From contig SVMX01000004.1 of the NCBI GenBank assembly GCA_015067175.1, positions 124,001 through 188,000 on the forward strand: 64,000 bases of DNA, read 5' to 3'. Below, one piece after another: positions 50,882-59,429 of the stretch (position 1 is its first letter; each line of letters begins with the position of its first letter). Source of the stretch: Oscillospiraceae bacterium (GTDB lineage: Bacteria > Bacillota > Clostridia > Oscillospirales > Ruminococcaceae). Below the pieces are notes generated by a model. That model had not been told where the DNA came from. It worked only from the letters and a program-made list of their open reading frames with translations, and did no database searches. A program made the position numbers and the translations under genes.

Positions 50882-50922
50882 GACCCGCTTCTGATATTAT
50901 GTCAGAAGCGGGTCATGTTTTT
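50882..50922 (+). terminator. Terminator of the micropeptide transcript
   Basis: A 13-bp perfect stem (50882-50894 with 50902-50914, 7-base loop) followed by ATGTTTTTTC. It may also serve the minus-strand gene ending at 50936. Confidence 0.92.
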
Positions 50923-50935
50923 TCAGAAATCTCGC

Positions 50936-51688
50936 TCAATCCCAACAGCGTTTGCAGGCAATATGCCCCGCCTCCAGCGCTTCGTCAAGCGACATTTCGG
51001 TGAAAGATTTCATTCCCGAGCAATTTGATTTGCTGTGATATTTTCCTGTGGAGCTTACATATACCGTAACGCCCTCATATTCCACAACAAGCTGAGAGGA
51101 AGCGCTTGTCGCGGGCGTTTGAACTGCGGTAGTCTGCGCAGTAGTTGATGTAGTCTGGACAGGAGGCTTTGACGTTTCAGACGAAGCTTCGTTCTGTGAG
51201 TGTTCAGGTTCAGATACTGTGCCAGCATTTTTATCTGAGGAGCTTACAGCAGGCTCCGTGCGCTCGGTCTTGCTCTCGCTTTTATAGGTCTGTGCTATCT
51301 CTTTTTCCGCGCCTGCGACAATGCAATCCTCAAGCGTAAACACATCATCGCTCACTGCGACAAGAACACCACTGACCGAAAGCTTCTCTCCGACGGAATA
51401 TTTTCCGCTGAGCGGCGCGATTATAGTAACATCGGGATCATCAAACTCAAATATATACTTCCCGTCAGCACATGATGAAATGGGCGCTGAAAACTCTATC
51501 GAAATGCCGTCTGACGGTGCGAACAGCTCACCTGTTTTTGACGCATTTTCTCTCGCACCTGTATTCTCGTAAGCCGCGCTGACATTCATCTCCGCCGACA
51601 TATTCGCCGCATTAACAACTGCCACGGCATATACCGCCGCCATAGCTGTGCCGCAAGCAATGAATTTAGCCTTTCTTTTACCGAGCAT
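50936..51688 (-). CDS. Secreted protein with C-terminal Cys-rich (Ada-like zinc ribbon) domain
   Basis: A 250-residue exported protein: N-terminal hydrophobic signal or anchor (about residues 8-28), an OB-like beta domain (about 50-125, with the pattern APLSGKYSVGEKLSVSG and FTLEDCIVAG resembling the YdeI/tRNA_anti-like OB fold), a Thr/Ser-rich linker, and a C-terminal module. That module runs VYVSSTGKYHSK.NCSGM, LDEALEAGHIACKRC; two cysteines, a histidine and a CxxC suit zinc binding, and it is often found at the end of secreted Firmicutes proteins. Start at 51688 follows GGGAG; a GTG 9 bases earlier overlaps the site. Own promoter. Confidence 0.82.
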   Translation of the reverse strand: MLGKRKAKFIACGTAMAAVYAVAVVNAANMSAEMNVSAAYENTGARENASKTGELFAPSDGISIEFSAPISSCADGKYIFEFDDPDVTIIAPLSGKYSVGEKLSVSGVLVAVSDDVFTLEDCIVAGAEKEIAQTYKSESKTERTEPAVSSSDKNAGTVSEPEHSQNEASSETSKPPVQTTSTTAQTTAVQTPATSASSQLVVEYEGVTVYVSSTGKYHSKSNCSGMKSFTEMSLDEALEAGHIACKRCWD

Positions 51689-51719
51689 AGCTGACACTCC
51701 CTCAAGTCATTCTACACTC

Positions 51720-51748
51720 ATTATAATACAGATATCAAACAATGTCAA
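51720..51748 (-). promoter_or_regulatory. Promoter for the secreted Cys-domain protein
   Basis: Minus-strand TTGACA (51748-51743), 17-base spacer, perfect TATAAT (51725-51720); it starts inside the gap after the ABC exporter genes. Confidence 0.9.
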
Positions 51749-51769
51749 TCTTTGTCGAAATATGCAGAA

Positions 51770-53602
51770 TTATGCATAGATATCGGTGCAGTATTTCTTA
51801 GCCTGTACATTCCACATTTCGGCATAAGTGCCGTTATTTTTAAGCAGTTCGCTGTGCGTTCCGCTTTCAGCAATACTGCCGTTTTCAAGGAGTATTATGC
51901 GGTCAGCGTCCTTTGTAGTGGAAAGGCGGTGCGAAATAAGTATGACCGCCTGATTTTCCGCATTTTTAAGCATACTCTTGTTCAGCCTGTACTCAGCGAT
52001 CGGGTCAAGAGCAGAGCTTGGCTCATCGAGTATTGCAATAGGCATATCGCGCATAAACATTCGTGCGATCGCCGCTTTCTGCCCCTCGCCGCCCGAAAGC
52101 ATGGTTCCGTTCTCGGAAAACTCCTTGGTAAGCTCGGTGTCGATACCGTTTTCGAGAGTTTTAAGCTTAGCGCCAAAGTCCGCTCTTTTCAGAGCCTCAA
52201 CTATCTTGCCGCTGTCATTTTCCGAAACAAAATCTGTCTTTACGTTTTCCGCAAGCGTAGCGCCGTATATCTGGAAATCCTGAAATACTGTACCTATCTT
52301 CTCACGGTACGCCTTTGTGTTAAGCTTTCGTATATCCACACCGCCGAAAAGTATCTCGCCCTCGGTCACGTCATAAAGGCGCATGATAAGCTTTATCAGC
52401 GTGGACTTTCCTGCGCCGTTTTCGCCGACAAGAGCAAGCTTCTCGCCCTTTCGTATAGTCATGCTTACGTTTTTAAGCACATATTTTTCATTATCCTTAT
52501 ACTTAAAGCTTACATTTCTGAGTTCGAGCGTGCAGTCGTTTTCGGGAACAGACACCTCTCCCTCACAGCCCTCTATGTTTATTTCATAATTCATAAAGCG
52601 GCGGAATTTTTCGGCATACTGTCCAACATTCTGAAAATCCACAAGAGCATAGTTCATCTGGTCAAGATGGCTCTTTATACCGTTTGTTGCGTTTTTAAGA
52701 GAAGCGACCTCACCGAGCTGAATGGATTTCTTTTCAATAGCAAGATACGCAAGGTACACAGGTACGGCATAGAATTGGCACAATGTAAATACGGTTATCC
52801 AGTTAATGAGGGTCGGCACGATTATTTTAAGAGAGTAGCCAAGCGCCATCTTGCGCTCCTCCGCGATAGCCTCATCGTATTGCTCCATAAGCGCCTCTTC
52901 AATGCCCGTCAGCTTTATCTCCTTTGCGTATTCGGGCTGGTAAAACACGCGCTTTGAATAGTCTGCTTTTCTCCCGATACGCTGCTTTTCAAGATTGTAT
53001 TCATACTCTAGCTTTGTTATCATAAATCTTGTAATGATGTTGACGATAAATCCAACCACGGGGAAAACTATCACAACAGGATTTATCGTGACAATCATAG
53101 TTCCCGCAACAAGCATTGACACGATATTTGCGGCAATGCTGCCTATGCTCATTATGGCTTTTTTGCACATCTCCTCAGACTGTGACGCAGCGATAACGAA
53201 ATCATCATAATACTCAGGGATATCGTAACACTTTAGATCCATCAGCTGTGCTTTTGTCATAAGCTCACGCTGGACTTTGCCCTCAAAACCTATCATCTTC
53301 GTCCAGAAATAATTTTCAAGAACACGGAAGATGACCATTCGCACAATGTGCAGCACAAACATCACCGCAAGCACATTCACAACGCTGAGAATGTCGGCGG
53401 TCGTGGTGAAAATGTCGATGATCTGCATGAGCAAAAAGGTGTCGATAAACGCACCTAAACCCATGAAAACACAGCGGCTCACGATATACGATAAAGGCAG
53501 CTTTTTATCATGACGGAATGCATATTTCACAACATAGAGAACGTTGGAAATAAGACGCTTCATTTTTATTTTATCTTTTTTCTTTTCTTTTTTTACGCTC
53601 AT
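51770..53602 (-). CDS. ABC exporter half-transporter B (permease-ATPase)
   Basis: A 610-residue protein with an N-terminal basic stretch, six membrane segments (about residues 35-330) and a C-terminal ATPase. Walker A is VGENGAGKST (about 393-402), signature MLSGGEGQKAAIAR and Walker B IAILDEPSSALDP. The GGEGQK/GGEAQK variant of the signature marks a Firmicutes group of heterodimeric exporters often near peptide or antibiotic-resistance genes; the cargo is unknown. There is no N-terminal C39 peptidase, so it does not process a leader peptide itself. The start at 53602 follows GGAGGTGA and overlaps the stop of half A by 4 bases (ATGA). Catalytic glutamate after Walker B is present. Confidence 0.9.
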   Translation of the reverse strand: MSVKKEKKKDKIKMKRLISNVLYVVKYAFRHDKKLPLSYIVSRCVFMGLGAFIDTFLLMQIIDIFTTTADILSVVNVLAVMFVLHIVRMVIFRVLENYFWTKMIGFEGKVQRELMTKAQLMDLKCYDIPEYYDDFVIAASQSEEMCKKAIMSIGSIAANIVSMLVAGTMIVTINPVVIVFPVVGFIVNIITRFMITKLEYEYNLEKQRIGRKADYSKRVFYQPEYAKEIKLTGIEEALMEQYDEAIAEERKMALGYSLKIIVPTLINWITVFTLCQFYAVPVYLAYLAIEKKSIQLGEVASLKNATNGIKSHLDQMNYALVDFQNVGQYAEKFRRFMNYEINIEGCEGEVSVPENDCTLELRNVSFKYKDNEKYVLKNVSMTIRKGEKLALVGENGAGKSTLIKLIMRLYDVTEGEILFGGVDIRKLNTKAYREKIGTVFQDFQIYGATLAENVKTDFVSENDSGKIVEALKRADFGAKLKTLENGIDTELTKEFSENGTMLSGGEGQKAAIARMFMRDMPIAILDEPSSALDPIAEYRLNKSMLKNAENQAVILISHRLSTTKDADRIILLENGSIAESGTHSELLKNNGTYAEMWNVQAKKYCTDIYA

Positions 53603-55401
53603 GCCGTCACCTCCTCTGCAAGATAATTCTGAGCCTGCAGCTTCCACATCTCCGCGTATTTTCCGTTCAGCGCCATAAGCTCGGAATGTGTTCCCTGCTC
53701 TATCACCGTACCATGCTCAAACATATAGATACGGTCTGCGTCGCGGGTCGCGGAAAGACGGTGAGAAATGAATATCACCGTTTCACCGTCCGTTGCGGTG
53801 ATCATATTTTTGTACATATTATATTCCGCGATAGGGTCAAGCGCAGAGCTTGGCTCATCGAGAATAACTATATCAGGCTTGCGCGCGAAAACTCTCGCAA
53901 TGGCGATTTTCTGAGCCTCGCCGCCCGAAAGCCCCATTCCGTTTTCGTCAAACTCCTTGGTGACCATTGTATCAATGCCATTTTCAAGGCTGTCAAGCTT
54001 ATCGCCGAACTGTGCTTTTCTGAGGGCGTCCTCAACAAGTCTGCGCTCCTCGTCATTCTTAGGCTTGCGCATAAGAACGTTGTGTGACAGCGGAAGCGCA
54101 AACACCTGCAGATCCTGAAAGACTGTACCGAAACGACGATGCAAAGATTTCGGCTCATATTTTGAGATATCCTCGCCGCTTATCTTCATTTCGCCGACAG
54201 TAGGCTCGTAAAGCCCCATGAGCAGCTTTACAAGGGTAGTCTTTCCTGCGCCGTTGTGACCGACAATAGCGATCTTCTCGCCTTTTCTGATGCTGATATT
54301 CACATCATGGAGAGTAGGCTTGTCAGCGCCCTCATAAGTGAAGCTCATATCCTTTATTTCGATATCGGAAAGATTTTTCGCCTTGATAAGCTCATCTGCA
54401 TTCGTCTTTGGCTTATAGGATAAAAACTCACGCAGATTAGTTACAAATGCGCTCTCCTTTGCAAGCGCAACGATAAGCTCCACTGCGTCGGAGGTGCGCC
54501 ACGACAGCGTTGAAAGTGCAGGAATCATCGCAACATAAGCCGCGGTCTGCACTTCGCCCTCATTCAGCACAAATGCTATGTAGAGATACGGCAGAATCGT
54601 AGAAAGAATATTGTATAATATCCACTTTAATGGCTCGATAACGCACAGCTTTCTGCGAATTTTTCTTGTACGCTCCTCCATTTCTTCATAAGCCTTTTCG
54701 TGACGGGACAAAAGCAGCTTTCCTATACCGAAAAGACGCAATTCACCTGCGTATTTCTTCTCATAGAACACGCGCTTTGCATAGCCGCCGATTCGTCCGT
54801 CGCGAGTATTGGACATATCAAGGGAATAGTAAAGGTCGCCCTCTTTCTTGCCAAACAGCATTGAAATCGCAACCATCGGTACGATAAACAGCAGCAGCCA
54901 AGGGTCTACATCTGCGACTATAATAGTAGCCGCAATCACCGAGGCGATTCCCGCAACAAGGTATGCAGAGAAATAAAGAATATTGTTTCCTCTCCACTGA
55001 CATTCGTTCAGCGCACGGGTGTATTTATCATAAAAATCTGGGCGCTCAAACTCAGCGTATTCCATCGAGATGGATTTGCGTATAACGCGCTTGTAAAAAT
55101 CCTGATACATCTTCGGCAAAAATTGCTTCTCGCAAAGCTGATGTATCGCCGCTGTGATATGTATTCCGATATGACCGATACACATTGCCCCAACAAATGA
55201 AGCAAGCGCCGTAAACGGCGTTTTATTTTCTATCGCCACATATATCCACTCTGTCAGATATACCGAAAATAACGTCCAGAACACGTTCTCGTTAAATTCC
55301 TTTATGAACGTGTATATGACGTAGCCCTTGCTTCCACGCCACAATATCTTCAGCATATACATTACATTTGACAGCGCGGAGGTCTTTTTCTTTTGTTCCA
55401 T
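53599..55401 (-). CDS. ABC exporter half-transporter A (permease-ATPase)
   Basis: A 600-residue partner of half B: membrane segments over about residues 30-320, then the ATPase with Walker A VGHNGAGKTT, Q-loop TVFQDLQVFAL, signature GLSGGEAQKIAIAR and Walker B IVILDEPSSALDP, switch His in ISHRLSATRD. Both halves keep the catalytic Glu, so both ATP sites may work. The start at 55401 (MEQKKKTS) follows AAGGAAG; the ATG 6 bases upstream is too near the ribosome site. It is first in the two-gene unit, whose leader has a hairpin. Confidence 0.9.
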   Translation of the reverse strand: MEQKKKTSALSNVMYMLKILWRGSKGYVIYTFIKEFNENVFWTLFSVYLTEWIYVAIENKTPFTALASFVGAMCIGHIGIHITAAIHQLCEKQFLPKMYQDFYKRVIRKSISMEYAEFERPDFYDKYTRALNECQWRGNNILYFSAYLVAGIASVIAATIIVADVDPWLLLFIVPMVAISMLFGKKEGDLYYSLDMSNTRDGRIGGYAKRVFYEKKYAGELRLFGIGKLLLSRHEKAYEEMEERTRKIRRKLCVIEPLKWILYNILSTILPYLYIAFVLNEGEVQTAAYVAMIPALSTLSWRTSDAVELIVALAKESAFVTNLREFLSYKPKTNADELIKAKNLSDIEIKDMSFTYEGADKPTLHDVNISIRKGEKIAIVGHNGAGKTTLVKLLMGLYEPTVGEMKISGEDISKYEPKSLHRRFGTVFQDLQVFALPLSHNVLMRKPKNDEERRLVEDALRKAQFGDKLDSLENGIDTMVTKEFDENGMGLSGGEAQKIAIARVFARKPDIVILDEPSSALDPIAEYNMYKNMITATDGETVIFISHRLSATRDADRIYMFEHGTVIEQGTHSELMALNGKYAEMWKLQAQNYLAEEVTA

Positions 55402-55425
55402 AAGCATCTTCCTTTCTCTAAGTTT

Positions 55426-55456
55426 AAGCGCTGTTTTCTCTTTATTTTCAGCGCTT
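55426..55456 (-). promoter_or_regulatory. Leader hairpin of the ABC exporter mRNA
   Basis: An 8-bp perfect inverted repeat AAGCGCTG/CAGCGCTT with a 15-base A-rich loop in the 5' leader, about 25 bases before the start codon. No T-run follows, so it is not a terminator; it could be a protein or RNA control site. Confidence 0.45.
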
Positions 55457-55485
55457 GAAAACAATCGTTTTACATCATGTGATTT

Positions 55486-55514
55486 ATTATACTACTTCAC
55501 CCTTGATTTGTCAA
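55486..55514 (-). promoter_or_regulatory. Promoter of the ABC exporter operon
   Basis: Minus-strand TTGACA (55514-55509), 17-base spacer, perfect TATAAT (55491-55486). Confidence 0.92.
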
Positions 55515-55561
55515 GTGCTTTTTATATCAGCACAGCAAGAGAAATTAAAACATATCCCGTA

Positions 55562-55614
55562 ATATACAAAAACGCCGCACAACGTTCCATGATTTCAGAA
55601 AGATGTGCGGCGTT
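55562..55614 (-). terminator. Terminator of the flavin reductase-to-MIF operon
   Basis: An 11-bp stem (55614-55604 with 55581-55571, 22-base loop) followed on the minus strand by TTTTTGTAT. Confidence 0.75.
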
Positions 55615-55635
55615 ATCATTTACAAAAACCGAGTA

Positions 55636-55977
55636 TCAGAAATTTCTGCCGTTCCAGCCCCAGTCGTCTGTAGCGGAATACTTGACATATATCTTGTCTG
55701 CGGGAATACCCAGCACCTCGCCGTAAATGCGGCATATCTCACCTGTAAGCTTGCTGTAGGACGAGGACGAAGCTCCGCCGAAAAGGCTTACTTCAACAAA
55801 AGCGATCTTTTCGCTCTTTTCGCCCTTAAAATACATAGAACAATTCTGCTCAAATCCCAGCATAAGCCAGCCCTCGCTCTTGCCGACAAGGGCGATAGCC
55901 TCGCCGAGTGCGGATTTGATGGCAGTTTCCTGCTCGGGTGTGATGGAAGCGGAATACTTTGTGTTGATATATGGCAT
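55636..55977 (-). CDS. MIF-like tautomerase-family protein
   Basis: A 113-residue protein of the macrophage migration inhibitory factor/phenylpyruvate tautomerase fold. It has the catalytic Pro2 exposed after Met removal (MPYINTKYS), K33 as in MIF Lys32, the core EGWLMLGFEQNCSMYFKG, AFVEVSLFGG, and the MIF-like end DDWGWNGRNF. Length matches mammalian MIF (115) rather than the 60-residue 4-OT enzymes. Bacterial MIF homologs are uncommon; they are known in cyanobacteria and some gut Firmicutes. No signal peptide. Last gene of the operon, 16 bases after the AGCS gene. Confidence 0.9.
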   Translation of the reverse strand: MPYINTKYSASITPEQETAIKSALGEAIALVGKSEGWLMLGFEQNCSMYFKGEKSEKIAFVEVSLFGGASSSSYSKLTGEICRIYGEVLGIPADKIYVKYSATDDWGWNGRNF

Positions 55978-55993
55978 GATGTTATCCTCCTGT

Positions 55994-57415
55994 TTATTGA
56001 TATTTTTCTATAGTTTTACGTTTGTCATAGGCTCGCGTTTCTGCCGCGACAACTCCCGACAGAGCGATAAGCGCTATGATGTTCGGGATAGCCATAAGGC
56101 CGTTGAAGATATTCGCAATAGTCCATACCGCAGAAACCGTCATGTAAGGGCCAATTGCAACCGCCGCGATATATACCCAGCGGAATATTTTTGTTACGAT
56201 AGGTTTTGAACCTGCAAGATAAGCAAGGCAACGCTCGGAATAGTAATTCCAGCCAAGTATTGTAGTGAACGCAAAGAACACAAGACATATCATCAGTATG
56301 AACGCAGGCACTTCAGACGGCAGGAACGAAAGTCCGTTCTGGAATGCGTGAGTAGTTACCTCAACGCCCTCAAGACCAAGCTCGGGTGCGTAGCTTCCGC
56401 CGATTACTATAGCAAGTCCAGTCATGGTGCAGATGACGATGGTATCAATAAATGTACCCGTCATCGTGACCATACCCTGACGCACTGCATCGTTTGTCTT
56501 TGCGGCAGCCGACGCGATAGGCGCAGAGCCGAGTCCTGCCTCGTTTGAGAAGATACCGCGGGAAATACCGCTCTTCATTGCGATAAGTATTCCCACAACG
56601 CCGCCTGCGACCTCGTTTATCTCAAAGCTGAACGCGCTTTCCACAACTGCGCATACAGCAGCAGGTATCTCTGTTACATTTGCAACAAGTATAACCATAA
56701 CGCACAGCACATAGATTATCGCCATAAAAGGCACGACTACCTGCGAAATGGAGGAGATGCGCTTGATTCCGCCGATTATTACCAGCGCCGCGCAAATCGT
56801 AACGATAGCGCCTGTGATTATTGTGGTGAGCGTATATTCCGCACCGAAAAGCTGTACCGTGCAGGATTTCGTAGGATCAAAAAAGTTATTTGCTGCAGAA
56901 GTGATTCCGTTTATCTGCGTAAATGTGCCAATTCCGAACAATCCCACGCACACACCAAGCGCCGCAAAAAGCTTCGCCATCCATTTCCAGCGCTTGCCCA
57001 TGCCATTCTCTATGTAGTAGAACGGACCGCCAAGCTTGTTGCCGCTTGAATCGGTAACGCGGTATTTTATCGCTAAAAATCCCTCGGCGTATTTTGTCGC
57101 CATGCCGAACAGCGCCGCGACCTCCATCCAGAACAGCGCGCCGGGACCGCCTATGCATATTGCGGTCGCAACTCCGACGATGTTGCCTGTTCCGATTGTC
57201 GCAGAAAGCGCTGTACACAGCGCCGCAAAGCTGCTGACGTCACCGTCGCCGTCTGCCTCGTTCATTACCATGTAGCGAAGAGATGTGCCAAGCCGCCTTA
57301 TTTGCAGACAGCGCGTGCGCACCGTAAGCCAGATTCCGCAGCCGAGTATCAGCACGATAAGCGGTATGCCCCACACCGCGTCGTCTATCGTAGATAATAT
57401 CTGTTCAAATGTCAT
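55994..57415 (-). CDS. Alanine/glycine:cation symporter (AGCS family)
   Basis: A 473-residue membrane carrier that takes up alanine or glycine with Na+ or H+. About eleven hydrophobic segments; family motifs include LSATIGTGNIVGVATAICIGGPGALFW (shortened: GTGNIVGVATAI), GPFYYIENGMG and FSNEAGLGSAPIA, and FTTILGWNYYSERC. The substrate may also be D-alanine or glutamine. Sits between a lipoprotein gene (15 bases) and the MIF-like gene (16 bases), so all are in one transcript. Confidence 0.93.
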   Translation of the reverse strand: MTFEQILSTIDDAVWGIPLIVLILGCGIWLTVRTRCLQIRRLGTSLRYMVMNEADGDGDVSSFAALCTALSATIGTGNIVGVATAICIGGPGALFWMEVAALFGMATKYAEGFLAIKYRVTDSSGNKLGGPFYYIENGMGKRWKWMAKLFAALGVCVGLFGIGTFTQINGITSAANNFFDPTKSCTVQLFGAEYTLTTIITGAIVTICAALVIIGGIKRISSISQVVVPFMAIIYVLCVMVILVANVTEIPAAVCAVVESAFSFEINEVAGGVVGILIAMKSGISRGIFSNEAGLGSAPIASAAAKTNDAVRQGMVTMTGTFIDTIVICTMTGLAIVIGGSYAPELGLEGVEVTTHAFQNGLSFLPSEVPAFILMICLVFFAFTTILGWNYYSERCLAYLAGSKPIVTKIFRWVYIAAVAIGPYMTVSAVWTIANIFNGLMAIPNIIALIALSGVVAAETRAYDKRKTIEKYQ

Positions 57416-57430
57416 CTATATCTCCCTTTT

Positions 57431-58090
57431 TTATTGCTGTTTTGATTCAAGCACCAGAAGCTTGCACATCACGCACTCTTCGCCGTTAAAGCTGCACTCT
57501 AACGCTACAGCTTCCTTTGTGCTTCCTGTTTCTACTCTGTAGGCGGTGTAGTCCGCAGGATTTATGTAAGAGTAGAAGTTTTCATACGCGCCGCTGTCTA
57601 TCTCGCTTTGCGCCATAGAGCACAGCTTTTCCACGCTCATAAGCTCTCCGTCATACTGCACCAGCGTGAGCTTCTTGTACTCCCCCGACATCTCCTCTAT
57701 AAAACAATATCCGGCATACGCCGAAAGGTACTCGGAATAGCTGCTGTCAGAGCGCACGCCGCGATAAAAAGACACCTTTTCGCTAGGCTCGCCAAAGCCC
57801 GTTGTGAGGTACACCTTGGTTTTGCCGCTCTCGTCCTCTGTTGTCATAACATTCGCAAGCAGTATCTTTGAGGGATTTTCCGCATCAAAACCAAAGATGC
57901 TTTCAAGCACCGCGTAACGGTCTCCCAAAGCGCTTTTAAGCTGCTCGTTCTCTACGGTAATATCCGCTGTGATGCCGTCAACTGTCACAGCCTGAAGTCC
58001 TGCGTCAGGCTCTATCATTGAGTTCGCCGAACACGCTGTACATATCACCGCAAGCGCCGCCGCGCAGACGATACGCAATATATTTTTCAT
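57431..58090 (-). CDS. Lipoprotein of unknown function (DUF4825-like region not certain)
   Basis: A 219-residue lipoprotein: signal peptide with lipobox VICTAC (Cys about residue 20) and a single mixed alpha/beta domain. Recognisable pieces are VKDRYAVLESIFG-like GDRYAVLESIFGFD, KVYLTTGFGEPSEK and a C-terminal NGEECVMCKLLVL with a CxxC-like pair. I do not recognise the family with confidence. Its ATG overlaps the ung stop by 4 bases and AGCS follows 15 bases later. Confidence 0.7.
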   Translation of the reverse strand: MKNILRIVCAAALAVICTACSANSMIEPDAGLQAVTVDGITADITVENEQLKSALGDRYAVLESIFGFDAENPSKILLANVMTTEDESGKTKVYLTTGFGEPSEKVSFYRGVRSDSSYSEYLSAYAGYCFIEEMSGEYKKLTLVQYDGELMSVEKLCSMAQSEIDSGAYENFYSYINPADYTAYRVETGSTKEAVALECSFNGEECVMCKLLVLESKQQ

Positions 58091-58755
58091 GTTAGCCTCC
58101 AGTCAATAGGCTGTATACCATTCTTCACAAGAAATTCATTTGCTTTTGAGAAATGCCTGCACCCGAAAAATCCGTTGTACGCTGACAGCGGACTGGGGTG
58201 AGCACACTGCAAGATGAGATGTGCGCGGTTGGTGATAAGCTTTGCCTTTGCGCGCGCGTTTCCACCCCACAGAATAAAAACTATCGGCTGTGTGCGCTCA
58301 TTCAGCAGCTCAATAACACGGTCGGTAAGTATCTCCCAGCCCTGTCCGCGGTGGCTGTTAGCCTGACCCTCGCGCACTGTAAGCGCCGTGTTTAACAGCA
58401 GCACTCCGCTTTTCGCCCAAGCAGTAAGCTCGCCGTGAGATGGCGGCTGTATGCCAAGGTCAGCGTTAAGCTCCTTGAATATATTCTGAAGCGATGGCGG
58501 CGGCTGAACTCCTTTTTTCACTGAAAAGCAAAGCCCATGTGCCTGACCCATACCGTGATAGGGGTCTTGCCCCAGAATTACCGCCTTGACATCGCTGTAC
58601 GAAGTATAACGCAATGCATTAAAGATATCATTCATCGGCGGAAATATATTGCGGCTGCTGTATTCAGCTTTCAGAAATTCACGCAAACGCAGATAGTATT
58701 CTTTATTGAACTCATCAGCGAGCAGCGTGTCCCATTCGTTGCCTATATGTACCAT
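58087..58755 (-). CDS. ung: Uracil-DNA glycosylase, family 1
   Basis: Ung removes uracil from DNA. The 222 residues contain the water-activating loop GQDPYHGMGQAHGLCFSV (about 63-80, D65 catalytic), LLLNTALTV, FILWGGNARAK and the HPSPLSAYNGFFG loop (about 185-197) with catalytic His. Length and motifs are standard. Four bases after the flavin reductase stop and overlapping the lipoprotein gene. Confidence 0.96.
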   Translation of the reverse strand: MVHIGNEWDTLLADEFNKEYYLRLREFLKAEYSSRNIFPPMNDIFNALRYTSYSDVKAVILGQDPYHGMGQAHGLCFSVKKGVQPPPSLQNIFKELNADLGIQPPSHGELTAWAKSGVLLLNTALTVREGQANSHRGQGWEILTDRVIELLNERTQPIVFILWGGNARAKAKLITNRAHLILQCAHPSPLSAYNGFFGCRHFSKANEFLVKNGIQPIDWRLT

Positions 58756-58759
58756 GATA

Positions 58760-59356
58760 TCACTTCTTCTTTTTCTTGTAGTGAGGATTTTTCGCCCTTT
58801 TCGGCTTTACAGAAAAACCGAAGCTGCCGATCTTCTTGCCGAGCGCAAAATAAGTACCGTGCGCGTAAGCCATAAGGCCTGCTTTCTCAATCATAAGTCT
58901 GCCCTTTTCGTCGATAAGGTGCTCCGCGATGTTTACCGAAACTATCTCCGCAATAAACATATCGTGGCTGCCCTGAGGAAGCACGTCCGTCACCTTGCAT
59001 TCAAGCGAGATGGGGCACTGCTCTATCTGCGGCGCAGAAACAATGTTGCTTTTCTGAGCGGTAAGGCGCTGCTTTGCAAGCTTATCCTCATGCTTTCCCG
59101 ACTTTATGCCGCAGTAATCTACCTGCCTTACAAAGCCCGAGGGCATCATATTTATAACAAATTCGCCGCTGTTCTTGATAATATCATAGCTGTTGCGGCT
59201 GGGTCTTACAGAAATATAAGTCTTAGGCGGATCGGAATTGATTATTCCCGTCCACGCGATAGTGATAGCCGCAGGCTTTTCAACAGTGCCGCAGCTTACC
59301 AGCACAGCAGGCACGGGAGCAAGCAGCGTACCGCCTTTCCATTGTACTTTTTCCAT
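58760..59356 (-). CDS. Flavin reductase / flavoredoxin-like FMN-binding protein
   Basis: A 198-residue protein of the split-barrel flavin reductase family. Visible features: an N-terminal VPAVLVSCGT, ITIAWTGIINSDPPKTYISVRPSRNSYD (only parts cited: SDPPKTYISVRPSR) and GEFVINMMPSG, EQCPISLECKVTDVLPQGSHDMFIAEI. FMN or FAD would bind in the barrel. Flavoredoxin-type proteins carry electrons in anaerobes; partner unknown. The C-terminus is very basic (KNPHYKKKKK), unusual for the family. First gene of the operon that runs to the MIF-like gene. Confidence 0.88.
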   Translation of the reverse strand: MEKVQWKGGTLLAPVPAVLVSCGTVEKPAAITIAWTGIINSDPPKTYISVRPSRNSYDIIKNSGEFVINMMPSGFVRQVDYCGIKSGKHEDKLAKQRLTAQKSNIVSAPQIEQCPISLECKVTDVLPQGSHDMFIAEIVSVNIAEHLIDEKGRLMIEKAGLMAYAHGTYFALGKKIGSFGFSVKPKRAKNPHYKKKKK

Positions 59357-59398
59357 TGTCGTTCCTTTCCTATATCTTTTTTCAAAAAATACTTTTCT

Positions 59399-59427
59399 AT
59401 TATATCACTTTTGGTAGCATTATGCAA
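59399..59427 (-). promoter_or_regulatory. Promoter of the flavin reductase-ung-AGCS-MIF operon
   Basis: Minus-strand TTGCAT (59427-59422), 17-base spacer, perfect TATAAT (59404-59399), right after the rimI stop. Confidence 0.9.
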
Positions 59428-59429
59428 CC

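Noticed and set aside
50689-55401. RiPP or bacteriocin biosynthetic cluster
   Set aside because: The exporter has no C39 peptidase, no modification enzyme is nearby and the peptide is on the other strand with its own promoter; only a weak hypothesis remains.
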